A DNA stretch of 32,692 nucleotides from an uncultured Neomegalonema sp. (GCA_937948985.1 CALFAK010000118.1:1-32692); one strand, 5' to 3'; counted from the stretch's first letter, positions 7,926 to 16,479 are shown. Numbers and translations are program-made. Notes: generated from the letters alone by a model not told the origin.

Positions 7926-8801
7926 ATGAGCAGTATTATCGAACGCTTCGCGCCCAGCCCTACCGGACCTTTGCATCTGGGTCATGCGTATTCGGCATTG
8001 CTGGCCTATGACGCCGCGCGCAAGGCGAAGGGGCGGTTTTTGCTGCGGATTGAGGATATCGACACGGGGCGAAGCCGACCAGCGTATGAGCAGGGAATTT
8101 ATGATGATCTGGCGTGGCTGGGGATCAAGTGGGAAACGCCTGTGCTACGCCAATCGGAGCGGTTTGAGGCATACGCGGCGGTGATTGACCAATTCAAGGA
8201 GCGCGGGTTGCTGTATCCGTGTACGTGTACCCGCAAACAGATTGCCGCCGCGATGTCGGCCCCTCAGGAAGGGGTGGCGGCGGCGGTTTATCCCGGCACG
8301 TGTCGGGGGCGGGATTTTGGTGATCCGGCACTGGAACGCGGGGATTATGCGCTGCGGCTCGATATGCGCAAGGCGTTGGTCAGTCTCGGCGGGGCCGGGG
8401 TGATCCGTAAGCTGCATTTCAAGGAGGTTGGCAAGGGACCGAACCGTGAGAAAGGTAAGATCGCGCTCGATATGGGGGCGCTGATTGAAGGGGTCGGGGA
8501 TATTGTGTTGGCGCGGAAAGACAGTCCGGCGAGTTATCATCTTTCGGTGGTTCTCGATGATGCGTTTCAGCAGGTCAGCCATGTGACGCGGGGGGAGGAT
8601 TTATTTGAGGCAACGCCGATCCACCGCGTGTTGCAAGCCCTGACGGGCAGGCCCACACCAATTTATCGGCATCATAAATTGATTCGGGACGGGGAAGGAA
8701 AGCGCCTCGCCAAGCGGGATGATGCGCGGGCGATTGCCACGTTACGTGATGAGGGAGCGACGCCGGGGGATGTGCGTGAGATGGTCGGGTTGAGCGGGTA
8801 A
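7926..8801 (+). CDS. gluQ: Glutamyl-Q tRNA(Asp) synthetase
   Basis: A 291-residue paralogue of the catalytic half of glutamyl-tRNA synthetase. It activates glutamate and attaches it to the queuosine base at the wobble position of tRNA(Asp), not to the 3' end. The class I HIGH motif is HLGH at 17-20 within FAPSPTGPLHLGH; the KMSKS-like motif is GKRLAKRD near residue 258. The zinc site that marks GluQ is present: C99, C101, Y122 and C126. There is no anticodon-binding domain, as expected for this enzyme. The stop codon is 4 nt before the next gene, a DMT transporter, so the two are probably translationally linked. Confidence 0.95.
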   Translation: MSSIIERFAPSPTGPLHLGHAYSALLAYDAARKAKGRFLLRIEDIDTGRSRPAYEQGIYDDLAWLGIKWETPVLRQSERFEAYAAVIDQFKERGLLYPCTCTRKQIAAAMSAPQEGVAAAVYPGTCRGRDFGDPALERGDYALRLDMRKALVSLGGAGVIRKLHFKEVGKGPNREKGKIALDMGALIEGVGDIVLARKDSPASYHLSVVLDDAFQQVSHVTRGEDLFEATPIHRVLQALTGRPTPIYRHHKLIRDGEGKRLAKRDDARAIATLRDEGATPGDVREMVGLSG

Positions 8802-8805
8802 GCGC

Positions 8806-9723
8806 ATGCGGGGATTCTTGAAGAATATCGGTGAGAAAGAAGGGGCGACTCTGGCGAGCCTGTTTGCCGGGATCATCTTCGGTGTGTTTTGGATTCCGAT
8901 CCGCGCGCTGGAGGAGGCCGGATTTCAGGGGCCGTGGGCGGCGATGGTGTACAGCGCCCTGCCCGCTTTGCTGGTGTCGCCGATTTACTGTCTGCGCCGG
9001 GATGAGTTGCGGCTGGCGAATTGGAAGCCGTTGATCGGCGGAGTGCTGGGCGGCGTGGCGATGGCGCTCTACTCGCTATCCTTTCTATACACTGAAGTGA
9101 TGCGTGCGATCCTGTTGTTTTACATGATGCCGATCTGGGGATTCATGCTGGGGCGGATTGTGTTGAACGATCCGATCACGCCGCCGCGTTGGCTGGCGAT
9201 CGTGTTCGGGTTTTTGGGGATGGGAATTGTGCTCGGCACGGATGCGGGATTGCCGTTACCGCGCAATGGCGGGGATTGGATGGCGCTGGGGTCGGGGATC
9301 ACGTTCGCTTTTGCGGCGATCCTGATGCTGGTGGATGAGAAGGTGAGCGTGTGGACGCATGGGGCGAATTTCTTTGCCTTTTCAGCGCTGATAAGCGGCG
9401 GGGCCGGGCTGTGGATGATCGGCAGCATTGGTGCACCCGATTGGGGAGCGTTGCGGGATGTGATAATCTGGTTGCTACCCTTTGCCGTGCTCGTGACAAT
9501 TCCCGCCGGATTCGCGACGATTTACGGACCTAAAAAGCTGAACCCCGGCGTGGTTTCGCTGTTGTTTATGCTGGAGATTGCGGTCGCGGCGATTACGGCG
9601 GCAATCCTGACAGATGAGCCGTTCGGACTGCGCCATGCGCTGGGCGTATTGCTGATTACCTGTGCGGGATTGTTTGAACCCGCGCGTGATTTTCTGCGCG
9701 GGCGGGCGCAAAAATCCGCGTGA
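8806..9723 (+). CDS. EamA/DMT-family transporter
   Basis: A 305-residue protein with about ten predicted membrane helices in two EamA repeats. It differs from the other EamA protein in this window: the first helix is FAGIIFGVFWIPIRALEEAG, and the second half ends in a conserved TDEPFGLRHALGVLLITCAG-type segment. The C-terminus is short and basic. The substrate is unknown; the family exports small metabolites. It starts 4 nt after the gluQ stop, so it is probably translated by coupling. The frame of the following aminotransferase gene overlaps this gene's end only if its spurious upstream extension is accepted. Confidence 0.87.
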   Translation: MRGFLKNIGEKEGATLASLFAGIIFGVFWIPIRALEEAGFQGPWAAMVYSALPALLVSPIYCLRRDELRLANWKPLIGGVLGGVAMALYSLSFLYTEVMRAILLFYMMPIWGFMLGRIVLNDPITPPRWLAIVFGFLGMGIVLGTDAGLPLPRNGGDWMALGSGITFAFAAILMLVDEKVSVWTHGANFFAFSALISGGAGLWMIGSIGAPDWGALRDVIIWLLPFAVLVTIPAGFATIYGPKKLNPGVVSLLFMLEIAVAAITAAILTDEPFGLRHALGVLLITCAGLFEPARDFLRGRAQKSA

Positions 9724-9865
9724 TGCCTTCACGGCTGCCGGAGAGCGTGGCACAAGAGACAGAGTTTTTAGTCATTCGCGATCAAGCCGCGTCAGAATTC
9801 CCGCCAAGACTTGCGTGAATTGTGATGCGTTGAGGCCCGATCTGATCGCTGATAACTTTAGAGAA

Positions 9866-11122
9866 ATGGATGCCCTGATGTTGACTTTGCCAGCCCTCGA
9901 CCTGCAATTTGCCCGTACACAATTTCCCGCTTTCAGCGAGCCTGATCTGGCCAATTGGTTGCATTTTGAGAATGCGGGCGGGTCATATGCCGCCGGACAA
10001 ACCGTTGAGGCATTGACGCGGTTTTATACGAAGATGAAAGTGCAGCCTTACGGCATCGCCGGACCAACGGCGGCGGCGGGGGATGCGATGGACCGCTCGC
10101 GCAACCGCTGGGCCGAGGCGCTGAACGTGACGCCGGACGAGGTGCAGTTCGGGCCGTCAACTTCACAGAATGTCTATGTGCTGGCACAGGCGTTCGGGGC
10201 GATCCTTGAGGCGGGCGACGAGGTGATTGTCACCGAGCAGGACCATGAGGCCAATTCCGGTGCTTGGCGGCGGATGGCGGAAGCCTGTGGTGCGGTGTTG
10301 CGGGACTGGAAAGTGGACCCGGTCACGGGATGCCTTGATCCGGCGGATTTTGATGCGCTGTTGTCGGATAAGACGAAGCTGGTTTGCTTTCCGCATTGCT
10401 CGAACATCGCCGCCGAACGCAACCCTGTGGCAGTGCTGTGTGCGAAGGCTCACGCGGTCGGGGCGTATGCTGTAGTGGACGGGGTATCCTGGGCGCCGCA
10501 TGAGATTTGCGATGTCGATGCGCTGGGCGCGGATGTTTATATGTTCAGCCTCTACAAGGTTTACGGCGTGCATCAGGGATTGATGACCGTGCGCAAACCG
10601 CTTTTGGAGCGGTTGCCGAACCAAGGGCATTTTTTCAATGCGGGATACCCGAACAAGCGGTTGGTTCCGGCCGGGCCGGATCACGCGCAGATTGGTGCGA
10701 GCGGCGGGACGCTGGACTATATCGACGCGCTGGCCGAGCATCACGGGATTGCGGCGAATGATTTGGGCAGTCGGACACGTGCGATCAGTGCGATGTGGCG
10801 GACCAAAGAGATTGCGGTGGCTGAGCCGCTGCTCAATTTCCTGAACGGGCATCCGCGTGTGCGGTTGATCGGGCCTGTGAAAAGCACGGCGAATCGTGCG
10901 CCGACAATTGCGTTTCTGCCTGAGAAACTGTCGCCGCAAGCGATGGAGCAAGCCTTGGCAGAGCGCGGGATCATCGCCGGGGCCAGCCACTTCTACGCCT
11001 ATCGTCTGATTGCAGCGTTGGGGATTGATGCGGAAACGGGCGTGTTGCGGGTGTCGATGACGCATTATACCAGCGGTCACGATGTTTCGGCCCTGATTGA
11101 AGCGTTGGAAGAGTTGCTGTGA
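9866..11122 (+). CDS. Class V aminotransferase-fold PLP enzyme (cysteine desulfurase-like)
   Basis: A 418-residue fold-type I PLP enzyme of the class V group. H127 (EQDHEANSGAW) stacks on PLP in this family, D205 (VVDGVSWAPH) contacts the pyridine nitrogen, and K231 (FSLYKVYG) is the Schiff-base lysine. The HVH-type end ASHFYAYRL and the C-terminal VLRVSMTHYTSGHDV match the selenocysteine lyase / isopenicillin-N epimerase-like branch. I see no SSGSACT-type catalytic cysteine loop as in IscS, so a classical Fe-S desulfurase is unlikely and the reaction is unknown. The start at 9866 fits the family N-terminus; the frame is open to 9662, but the added residues are low in hydrophobic content and overlap the transporter gene. 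The stop overlaps the start of the tfoX-like gene (GTGA). Confidence 0.88.
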   Translation: MDALMLTLPALDLQFARTQFPAFSEPDLANWLHFENAGGSYAAGQTVEALTRFYTKMKVQPYGIAGPTAAAGDAMDRSRNRWAEALNVTPDEVQFGPSTSQNVYVLAQAFGAILEAGDEVIVTEQDHEANSGAWRRMAEACGAVLRDWKVDPVTGCLDPADFDALLSDKTKLVCFPHCSNIAAERNPVAVLCAKAHAVGAYAVVDGVSWAPHEICDVDALGADVYMFSLYKVYGVHQGLMTVRKPLLERLPNQGHFFNAGYPNKRLVPAGPDHAQIGASGGTLDYIDALAEHHGIAANDLGSRTRAISAMWRTKEIAVAEPLLNFLNGHPRVRLIGPVKSTANRAPTIAFLPEKLSPQAMEQALAERGIIAGASHFYAYRLIAALGIDAETGVLRVSMTHYTSGHDVSALIEALEELL

Positions 11123-11451
11123 GCCAGCTCGATTCCACCATTGCCCAAGCGAAAGAACTATTCGCGGAACTCGGCCCGCTCAGAAGCAGAAAAATGTTTG
11201 GCGGGGCGGGCCTTTACGCCGAAGGGGTGATGTTCTCGCTGATCGCTTTCGAGGAAATTTTCCTCAAAGCGACCGGGGCTTTTGCGGAAGAACTCGAACA
11301 GATGGGATCGTCGCCGTTTGTGTATGAGGGAAAGGGCAAACCCGTGTCGATGTCTTACTGGCGCTTGCCCGAAAGCGCGCTGGATGACCCTGATGAGGCG
11401 ACCGCCCTTGCACGCCGGGCGCTGATTTGTGCGCATGAGGCGAAACGATGA
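11119..11451 (+). CDS. TfoX N-terminal-domain protein
   Basis: A 110-residue protein consisting only of the TfoX/Sxy N-terminal domain. The diagnostic RKMFGGAGLYAEGVMFSLI stretch lies at about 24-42, followed by PVSMSYWRLP near residue 77. In gamma-proteobacteria full-length TfoX/Sxy controls competence; single-domain versions such as this one are widespread in alphaproteobacteria and have no settled function. It starts with GTG overlapping the stop of the upstream enzyme by 4 nt and ends overlapping the rsmD start by 4 nt (ATGA), so the three genes are translationally coupled. Confidence 0.88.
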   Translation: MSQLDSTIAQAKELFAELGPLRSRKMFGGAGLYAEGVMFSLIAFEEIFLKATGAFAEELEQMGSSPFVYEGKGKPVSMSYWRLPESALDDPDEATALARRALICAHEAKR

Positions 11452-12014
11452 GGATTGTAGGCGGCGCGCTCAAGGGGCGCAAAATTGAGGCTCCGGCGAG
11501 CGATGGCGGTGCCGCGCGGCTGCGCCCGACCAGCGACCGGACGCGGGAATCGCTGTTTAATATCTTGGAGCATGGTGATTATGCACCACTTGATGGCGCG
11601 CGGGTACTGGATGTGTTTGCCGGGACCGGAGCGTTGGGTTTGGAAGCGCTGTCGCGGGGCGCGGGGCGGGCGACCTTTGTGGATGACGGTGCCGAGGCGC
11701 GGGCGCTGATCCGCACCAATATCGACGCGCTCGGTGTGATCGGGCAGACAAAGCTGTTCCGGCGGGACGGTACGAAATTGGGGGAAAACCGTGACGGGCC
11801 TTACGATCTGATTTTCCTCGATGCGCCCTATAATAAAGGCATGACATTGCCCGCTTTGCAGGCGGCGCATGAGGGCGGATGGATCGCAGAAGACGCGACT
11901 CTCGTGGTCGAGACGGCCGCCGATGAGCCACTCGAAACGCCCGGTTTTCTGGACCTCGCCGATCAGCGGACCTACGGCGCGGGGCAAATCCGCATTTTTA
12001 GCGCCAAAGGCTGA
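11448..12014 (+). CDS. rsmD: 16S rRNA (guanine(966)-N2)-methyltransferase
   Basis: A 188-residue Rossmann-fold methyltransferase that methylates G966 of 16S rRNA in the 30S subunit using S-adenosylmethionine. The N-terminal MRIVGGALKGRKI and RPTSDRTRESLFNIL (26-40) are the family hallmark, and the SAM-binding loop is VLDVFAGTGALGLEALSRGA (53-72). The catalytic motif IV, normally DPPF or DPPY, reads DAPY here (125-128), a change discussed as a finding. Length and order match the family. The gene is the last of a coupled run with the aminotransferase-fold and tfoX-like genes and is followed by a repeat-containing gap. Confidence 0.94.
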   Translation: MRIVGGALKGRKIEAPASDGGAARLRPTSDRTRESLFNILEHGDYAPLDGARVLDVFAGTGALGLEALSRGAGRATFVDDGAEARALIRTNIDALGVIGQTKLFRRDGTKLGENRDGPYDLIFLDAPYNKGMTLPALQAAHEGGWIAEDATLVVETAADEPLETPGFLDLADQRTYGAGQIRIFSAKG

Positions 12015-12434
12015 TCCCGCGCCAGGGTGATCTCATGAAAGCGGGAACCAATCTATCAGCGTCATTGTCGGGCTTGTCCCTCGAGTGTCCGGCAGCATGC
12101 CGATTTTATAAAGTCTTGTCTTACCGCGACTTGATCGCGGTATCCATTGTTCCACACGCTTTGCACGATGGTCCCCGCGAACAAGTCGCGGGGTGACTTC
12201 AGGTTTGAAATTAGTATTCTTCAGTAAATGCGAAGCGCCAGCTTCAAATGAGCATTTTCTGATAATAGCGCCCAAACACCTGAAAATTAAAAAAGACCGG
12301 ACACCCTGCCCGCACTCCGACGCGGGGCCTGTTGGAGCAGCGTACTTCGCTGAAAGAGACCCCTGCATCAAGTGCGGGGAAGAGGGTATTTTAAGAGCAA
12401 ACACCAAAGGCCATTGGTATCATACCTCCGCCCC
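12015..12434. other. Repeat-filled gap between convergent rsmD and cupin genes
   Basis: This 420-nt gap has no supported gene. Most of it is the MITE-like repeat copy at 12086-12303, preceded by a related partial palindrome from 12061. The rest holds a further imperfect stem-loop at about 12302-12387, with ACCCT..CCCGCACT pairing to AGTGCGGGG..AGGGT and an inner CAGCG-TACTT-CGCTG hairpin. Short frames here translate only the repeat. Confidence 0.7.
12086..12303 (+). repeat. MITE-like palindromic repeat, copy A
   Basis: The element runs between the inverted ends GTGTCCGGCA (12086-12095) and GACCGGACAC (12294-12303). Inside are two hairpins: TACCGCG-ACTTGAT-CGCGGTA (12122-12142) and CCCCGCGA-ACAAG-TCGCGGGG (12173-12193). 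The body is a close match, by eye well over 80 percent, to the reverse complement of 32261-32482 across nearly its full length. No transposase is encoded, so if mobile it would be moved in trans. Confidence 0.75.
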
Positions 12435-13283
12435 CTAAACCTCTTTCCCCACAACCCGGCCCAACCGCGCCGCCGCCGATGCCCTGATAATCTTCATCGT
12501 ATCACCCATCTTGCTCTCACCGGGAAACCTCGGCGTCACACCCTTCGCGCGCAGGCGATGGTTGATCTGGTGCAGATAGCAATTGCGCTTGGAGCTTTCC
12601 GACCGCCACGTAATGCTCAGCGACAGCGAAGGCACCTCGCTCGTGACCTTCACATGATGCGGCGCCAGCGGCGGCACGTATAGCGCGGTACCGGGCGACA
12701 TATGAATCGCCTCCCCGCGTCCCGCCATCTCAGGGTTCAGTTGCAGATTCCGGTGCGCGCCGGAATGAAACCGCTCCAGATCGGTCTGACTGGCCAATTC
12801 GCGGTCATGCTGCGAGTAGATCGTGAAGGTCTTCGTCCCCTCCAACTGGATGAGGATGTTGTGCTCCTCATCGATGTGGAATGGCGTCACCGCACCGGGC
12901 GAGGAGATGAACATGAACGCCTCACGGCGCATAATCTCGCCTGTTTGACGCTCAATCGTGTCCTTGAGACTGTCGATAATCCCGAACGCCAGATCACGAT
13001 AGGCGGCGTCTTTCTCAACATTGCGGATGGTCATCCACGAATTGACCATACCGATCTTCTCAATCGTCTCCGCAGCGGTCATCCCCGCATCCGGCACAGC
13101 ACCCGGCGCAACAGAAATGGGCAGATCACCGGGATTGAACTCAACGAAATCAGCAGGATGCGAGCGTGCCAGTTCGACCAAACTCGCGCGGGAGGTCAAA
13201 GGGCTGTCCACTTTGATCGTCGAAATCGCCCGCAAGTCGGGATATGCCGCATCAAATTCGCTGCTATCGATGATTGTGTGCAT
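12435..13283 (-). CDS. JmjC/cupin-type putative Fe(II)/2-oxoglutarate oxygenase
   Basis: A 282-residue cupin-like protein. The iron-binding facial triad H-x-D...H is seen as H136 and D138 (TPFHIDEEHN) and H209 or H210 (PPLAPHHVKV). The GTKTF segment (149-153) is where JmjC/cupin_8 enzymes carry the lysine that holds 2-oxoglutarate, and SPGTALYVPP forms the next strand. These features suggest a hydroxylase or related oxygenase; the substrate, perhaps a protein or peptide side chain, is unknown. The ATG lies 2 nt after the stop of the GNAT gene, with AAGGGG as ribosome binding site, so the two genes form a coupled pair. The C-terminal 50 residues are basic. Confidence 0.85.
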   Translation of the reverse strand: MHTIIDSSEFDAAYPDLRAISTIKVDSPLTSRASLVELARSHPADFVEFNPGDLPISVAPGAVPDAGMTAAETIEKIGMVNSWMTIRNVEKDAAYRDLAFGIIDSLKDTIERQTGEIMRREAFMFISSPGAVTPFHIDEEHNILIQLEGTKTFTIYSQHDRELASQTDLERFHSGAHRNLQLNPEMAGRGEAIHMSPGTALYVPPLAPHHVKVTSEVPSLSLSITWRSESSKRNCYLHQINHRLRAKGVTPRFPGESKMGDTMKIIRASAAARLGRVVGKEV

Positions 13284-13285
13284 GA

Positions 13286-14518
13286 TTATGCCCCTTTCTG
13301 ATGAATACGCTGCAAAGCGCCGTTTTTAAATTCTTCCAGTTTCGCCGCTGTATTCAGCAACGTCTTATCCGTCACACGTCTTGCCGGAACGTTAATTTGC
13401 ACAATCGGCAAGCGCTCCGCCCACAGGCTATCAACCACCGGATGCCCTTGGCGTGCGCAGGAATCCAACTGCGCGGCGTCCCCGCCCAACATCCGCCGGG
13501 TCGCTTCGATCAGCAGGCGAACCCCGGTCGAATACGCGGCGAAATCTTCGTCATAACTGGTCTTGAATGCCGCCACATGCCGACCTGCGCGCAGCGTGAA
13601 CAACATCGCTTTCGCGTCACCATCAAGGGTTATGGACAGGCATTCAACAGCCCCCTCTTGCGCCCCCGCTGTCATCGCCTCCCTGAAAAACCGTGTGCTG
13701 GCGATACATTGCGCCATCGGAAAGCCCTCAGGATCGGTACTTTTCCACCCGGCATTTTCAAGGCCCAAAAACGCATCACAAAGCGCCGTAATCTCGCCCT
13801 CCCCGGCCAAGCCCTCCAGCGGAGCAACAGAAACCTCCGCCTTCCCCAACTCACCAAAGCGCCGTTCCTGACGGCGCAATTCTTTGCGTTTTTTTCCCGA
13901 CATCGCCACAGACATCACATCGTCAAAGCTGTTCTCAGCGCTCAGCACCGCCCGCTCATGATAGCCCTGAATCCGGAACTCCCGCTCCCGCAACGCACAT
14001 GCCGCATCCACCGTTTCATGGGTTTCATGATCGAATGGCAGCCCCGAAAACCTCAGGAAAACCGCACCCTCAGGATGCGTATCAATCCAATCAAACAGCG
14101 CCGCATAAGCATCAATTCCAAACCCATCACGGATCAGCGGCGCACCGTTAAAGCAATGCCGATGGGTCCAAACGCACGCATGTTTCAACGGCAGCTTTGC
14201 GTAACCCCGCTGAAACACAATCGGCAGCAAACCGACCAACAAGCCGGTCTCCGCCTGGCGCAGCAATACCAATCTGACACGCTGAAACGGATCAAGATGA
14301 CGCATGGCGGGTTCCAGAAACCATTGAGCGAAATACGGATTCGGCTTCCACGCCGCCCCAACCAACTCACGCCATTCACGCCGCAATGCCGCATCAATCT
14401 CATCAATGCCCGCCAAGCAGACCGACAAAACGGGCGCATCCGCCGCTTCAGGCGCAATCTGCGGCCCGAAACCGGTATCTGTGTCAGATTGATCTGTGGT
14501 AAGGCTGGTTGCTCGCAT
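13286..14518 (-). CDS. GNAT-fold acetyltransferase, CelD/BcsL-like
   Basis: A protein of 410 residues from the ATG at 14518. It resembles the CelD/BcsL group: an N-terminal acyltransferase-like half (WRELVGAAWKPNPYFAQWFLEPA, then a LLPI..RGYAKLPLKHACVWTHRHCFNGAPLI block) and a C-terminal GNAT-like half (CLSITLDGDAKAMLFTLRAGRHVAAFKTSYDEDFAAYSTGVRLL). The basic segment SGKKRKELRRQERR between the halves is typical of this group. CelD-like proteins are linked to exopolysaccharide or cell-surface acylation in other bacteria, but no polysaccharide synthesis genes are nearby. The frame opens at a GTG at 14530, but a GGAG element suits the ATG at 14518. It is coupled to the downstream cupin gene by a 2-nt gap. 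Confidence 0.82.
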   Translation of the reverse strand: MRATSLTTDQSDTDTGFGPQIAPEAADAPVLSVCLAGIDEIDAALRREWRELVGAAWKPNPYFAQWFLEPAMRHLDPFQRVRLVLLRQAETGLLVGLLPIVFQRGYAKLPLKHACVWTHRHCFNGAPLIRDGFGIDAYAALFDWIDTHPEGAVFLRFSGLPFDHETHETVDAACALREREFRIQGYHERAVLSAENSFDDVMSVAMSGKKRKELRRQERRFGELGKAEVSVAPLEGLAGEGEITALCDAFLGLENAGWKSTDPEGFPMAQCIASTRFFREAMTAGAQEGAVECLSITLDGDAKAMLFTLRAGRHVAAFKTSYDEDFAAYSTGVRLLIEATRRMLGGDAAQLDSCARQGHPVVDSLWAERLPIVQINVPARRVTDKTLLNTAAKLEEFKNGALQRIHQKGA

Positions 14519-14672
14519 AACCTGTCGCACTCCTGCTGGTCGTGCCGATACAAAAGCAAGAATCCGGCCACAAAAGCACGAAGCGTCTCAGGTAAAAAAT
14601 TAACAATGTCGCAATAACAGCTTGCCTAAACAATGCCTTAGCGCTGACGCATTTTCCGGCGAGACAGGAACC

Positions 14673-15407
14673 ATGAAAAAACTCATCGCGCTGACATTAA
14701 CCGCAATCCTCGCCGCAACATCCGCACAAGCGACCGACCTTGCGCCGTTGAATCTCAAATACCGGGCAACGGTTGCGGGGCTTCCGCTTGGAAAGCTCAA
14801 GCTGCATATCGACCGCGATGACGGGCGTTATAAAGCGGCGGTCAGCTTCAAACTGGTCACCTTGCTTCGCGCCATCCTCGACGGCGACGCCGCCGCCAGC
14901 GCCTCAGGGCAGTTGGATCAGGGCAAACCGACGCCCAAGGAATTCCAGTTCCGCATCGACGGGCGCAAGAAAAATCAACACACCGCCATCACCTTCAACG
15001 AAAACGGTGATCCGTCAGAGATCAAGGCCACCCCGCCCTTGCGCAAAACGAATTACCGCATCGGTCTGGATCAAGCGTCAGGCACCATCGACCCCGCCAG
15101 CGCCGCTGTGCTTCTCGCCTCCCCGCGTGAGAACGCCTGCGCCCTGTCGATGGATGTCTTTGACGGCGCAAAACGTCATCGGATCACTCTGACAGGCGTC
15201 TCCGAAGCGCCCGACGCACGCGGCGTCATCACATGCGCGGGCCTCTATGAGCGGATTGCAGGCTTCAAAGCCAAATACATGACCCCCGCCGCGCGCAGCT
15301 ACCCGTTCTCCGCACAGCTTGTCGAAGACATCGACGGCGGTTGGCTGCCCGTAAAAATCTGGGCGGATACAAAGTTCGGACCCGCCAGTGCGACTTTTTA
15401 TCGGTAA
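14673..15407 (+). CDS. Secreted DUF3108-domain protein
   Basis: A 244-residue protein from the ATG at 14673. The first 20 residues form a clear signal peptide, MKKLIALTLTAILAATSAQA, with an AxA cleavage site, so the protein goes to the periplasm. The rest matches DUF3108: LNLKYRATVAGLPLGKLKL, a central FRIDGRKK segment, and a YER...YPFSAQLVEDIDGGWLPVKIWAD end. The family is thought to adopt a lipocalin-like or beta-rich fold related to outer-membrane-associated proteins; its function is unknown. AGGA precedes the ATG. The frame is open 17 codons upstream to 14622, but the signal peptide fixes the start. It is divergent from the GNAT gene. Confidence 0.85.
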   Translation: MKKLIALTLTAILAATSAQATDLAPLNLKYRATVAGLPLGKLKLHIDRDDGRYKAAVSFKLVTLLRAILDGDAAASASGQLDQGKPTPKEFQFRIDGRKKNQHTAITFNENGDPSEIKATPPLRKTNYRIGLDQASGTIDPASAAVLLASPRENACALSMDVFDGAKRHRITLTGVSEAPDARGVITCAGLYERIAGFKAKYMTPAARSYPFSAQLVEDIDGGWLPVKIWADTKFGPASATFYR

Positions 15408-15409
15408 AG

Positions 15410-15468
15410 CGCCGGATATAGGCGTGAATTTGCATTGTAAAAGAGTAATATTTGGCGTTTATCCGGCG
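15410..15468. repeat. Inverted repeat upstream of the NmrA-like gene
   Basis: The arms CGCCGGATA (15410-15418) and TATCCGGCG (15460-15468) pair perfectly across 41 nt between the DUF3108 stop and the NmrA-like start. It could be a loose terminator or an operator; there is no U tract. Confidence 0.35.
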
Positions 15469-15493
15469 TATTGAACCGTAATGGAGATCCGCC

Positions 15494-16474
15494 GTGTCAA
15501 AGCCAATTGTCCTCATCACATCAGCTTCAGGCCGTATCGGCAAAGAACTGGTGGCACTGCTGGCCAAAGACGGCGGCTTCACCGTGCGCGCCTGCTGTTT
15601 CAGCGATAACAAAGCCGACTCCCTGCGCGAATTGGGCGCTGATGAAGTTGTAAAATTCGACCTCAACGACCCGGCGACATGGGATGCCGCGCTGGACGGC
15701 GTCTCTGCGGTCTATTCCGCCTCCCTCGATCCAATGCTGGAGGGCCACCTTGCCTTCGCGAAGGAGCTGGGCAACCGCAAGGGGCAGGTCAAACACGTGG
15801 TTCGCGTCAGCTGTATGGGCGCAGATACCAACACCGCCTCCTATGATCCGGCTAAGCATTCCTCACGTGCGGGCGCAGCTATCCCGTTGATGTTACAGCA
15901 TTATTGGTGGGGTGAGAAAGCGTTGATCGATGCGGGGCTAAACGTCACCGCCCTGCGCAATAACTTCTTCATGAACCACTTGCTGAAGACCGACTGTGAC
16001 AGTATTGCCAACGAAGGATGGTTCAGCAACCCGCTCGGCTCGGCCCGCAATTCTTTCGTCGCCACGCGCGATATTGCCACCGCCGCCGCCGTTGTCTTGA
16101 CCGAAGGTCCGGCCAAGCATAGCAATAAATTCTATGACATCACCGGACCGGAACCGCAAACGATGGAAGAAATCGCGGCTGATCTCGGCAAGGCGATGGA
16201 CAAGAAAATCGAATATCGTGCGCAAAGCATGGAAGATTTCGAGCGTGATTTTGGCAGCACCCGCGCCGAATTCTTTGAATACTTATCAAACGGCTTCTAT
16301 TGCCGGTGCAGCCCGGATTTTTACAACATCACAGGCCGGAAACCAACGTCCTATTACGATTACCTGACCACACAAGGCGCATCCGGCGAAACCGGGCTTG
16401 ATGAGCTGTGGCAGGGCAATCTGTGGAAGAAGGGCGAGGACGCCATGAAAGAGGCCGCAGCGCTAAATTCCTGA
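15494..16474 (+). CDS. NmrA-family NAD(P)-binding protein
   Basis: A 326-residue atypical short-chain dehydrogenase-like protein. The dinucleotide-binding loop is TSASGRIGKELVALL near residues 9-23, a variant of TGATGxxG, followed by conserved VVKFDLNDPATWDAALDGVSAVY. The central SCMGADT region and ALRNNFFMNHL (about 153-163) match NmrA/HSCARG-type proteins, which sense NAD(P) state or reduce small substrates. The catalytic YxxxK of classical enzymes is not clearly present, so a sensor role is as likely as a reductase. The gene starts with GTG (GGAG is 7 nt upstream) and converges with the DUF1761 gene, whose stop lies 5 nt away. Confidence 0.83.
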   Translation: MSKPIVLITSASGRIGKELVALLAKDGGFTVRACCFSDNKADSLRELGADEVVKFDLNDPATWDAALDGVSAVYSASLDPMLEGHLAFAKELGNRKGQVKHVVRVSCMGADTNTASYDPAKHSSRAGAAIPLMLQHYWWGEKALIDAGLNVTALRNNFFMNHLLKTDCDSIANEGWFSNPLGSARNSFVATRDIATAAAVVLTEGPAKHSNKFYDITGPEPQTMEEIAADLGKAMDKKIEYRAQSMEDFERDFGSTRAEFFEYLSNGFYCRCSPDFYNITGRKPTSYYDYLTTQGASGETGLDELWQGNLWKKGEDAMKEAAALNS

Positions 16475-16479
16475 TTTTG

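Noticed and set aside
9662-9865. Upstream extension of the class V aminotransferase-fold gene
   Set aside because: It overlaps the end of the transporter gene, is Arg/Cys-rich and has no family counterpart.
12015-12434. Possible small gene between rsmD and the cupin gene
   Set aside because: The frames found are short, cross the repeat hairpins and have no start signals.
13301-14617. A 438-codon plus-strand frame opposite the GNAT gene
   Set aside because: The translation is rich in Arg, Gln and Pro without any known pattern, and the minus strand encodes a coherent CelD-like protein.
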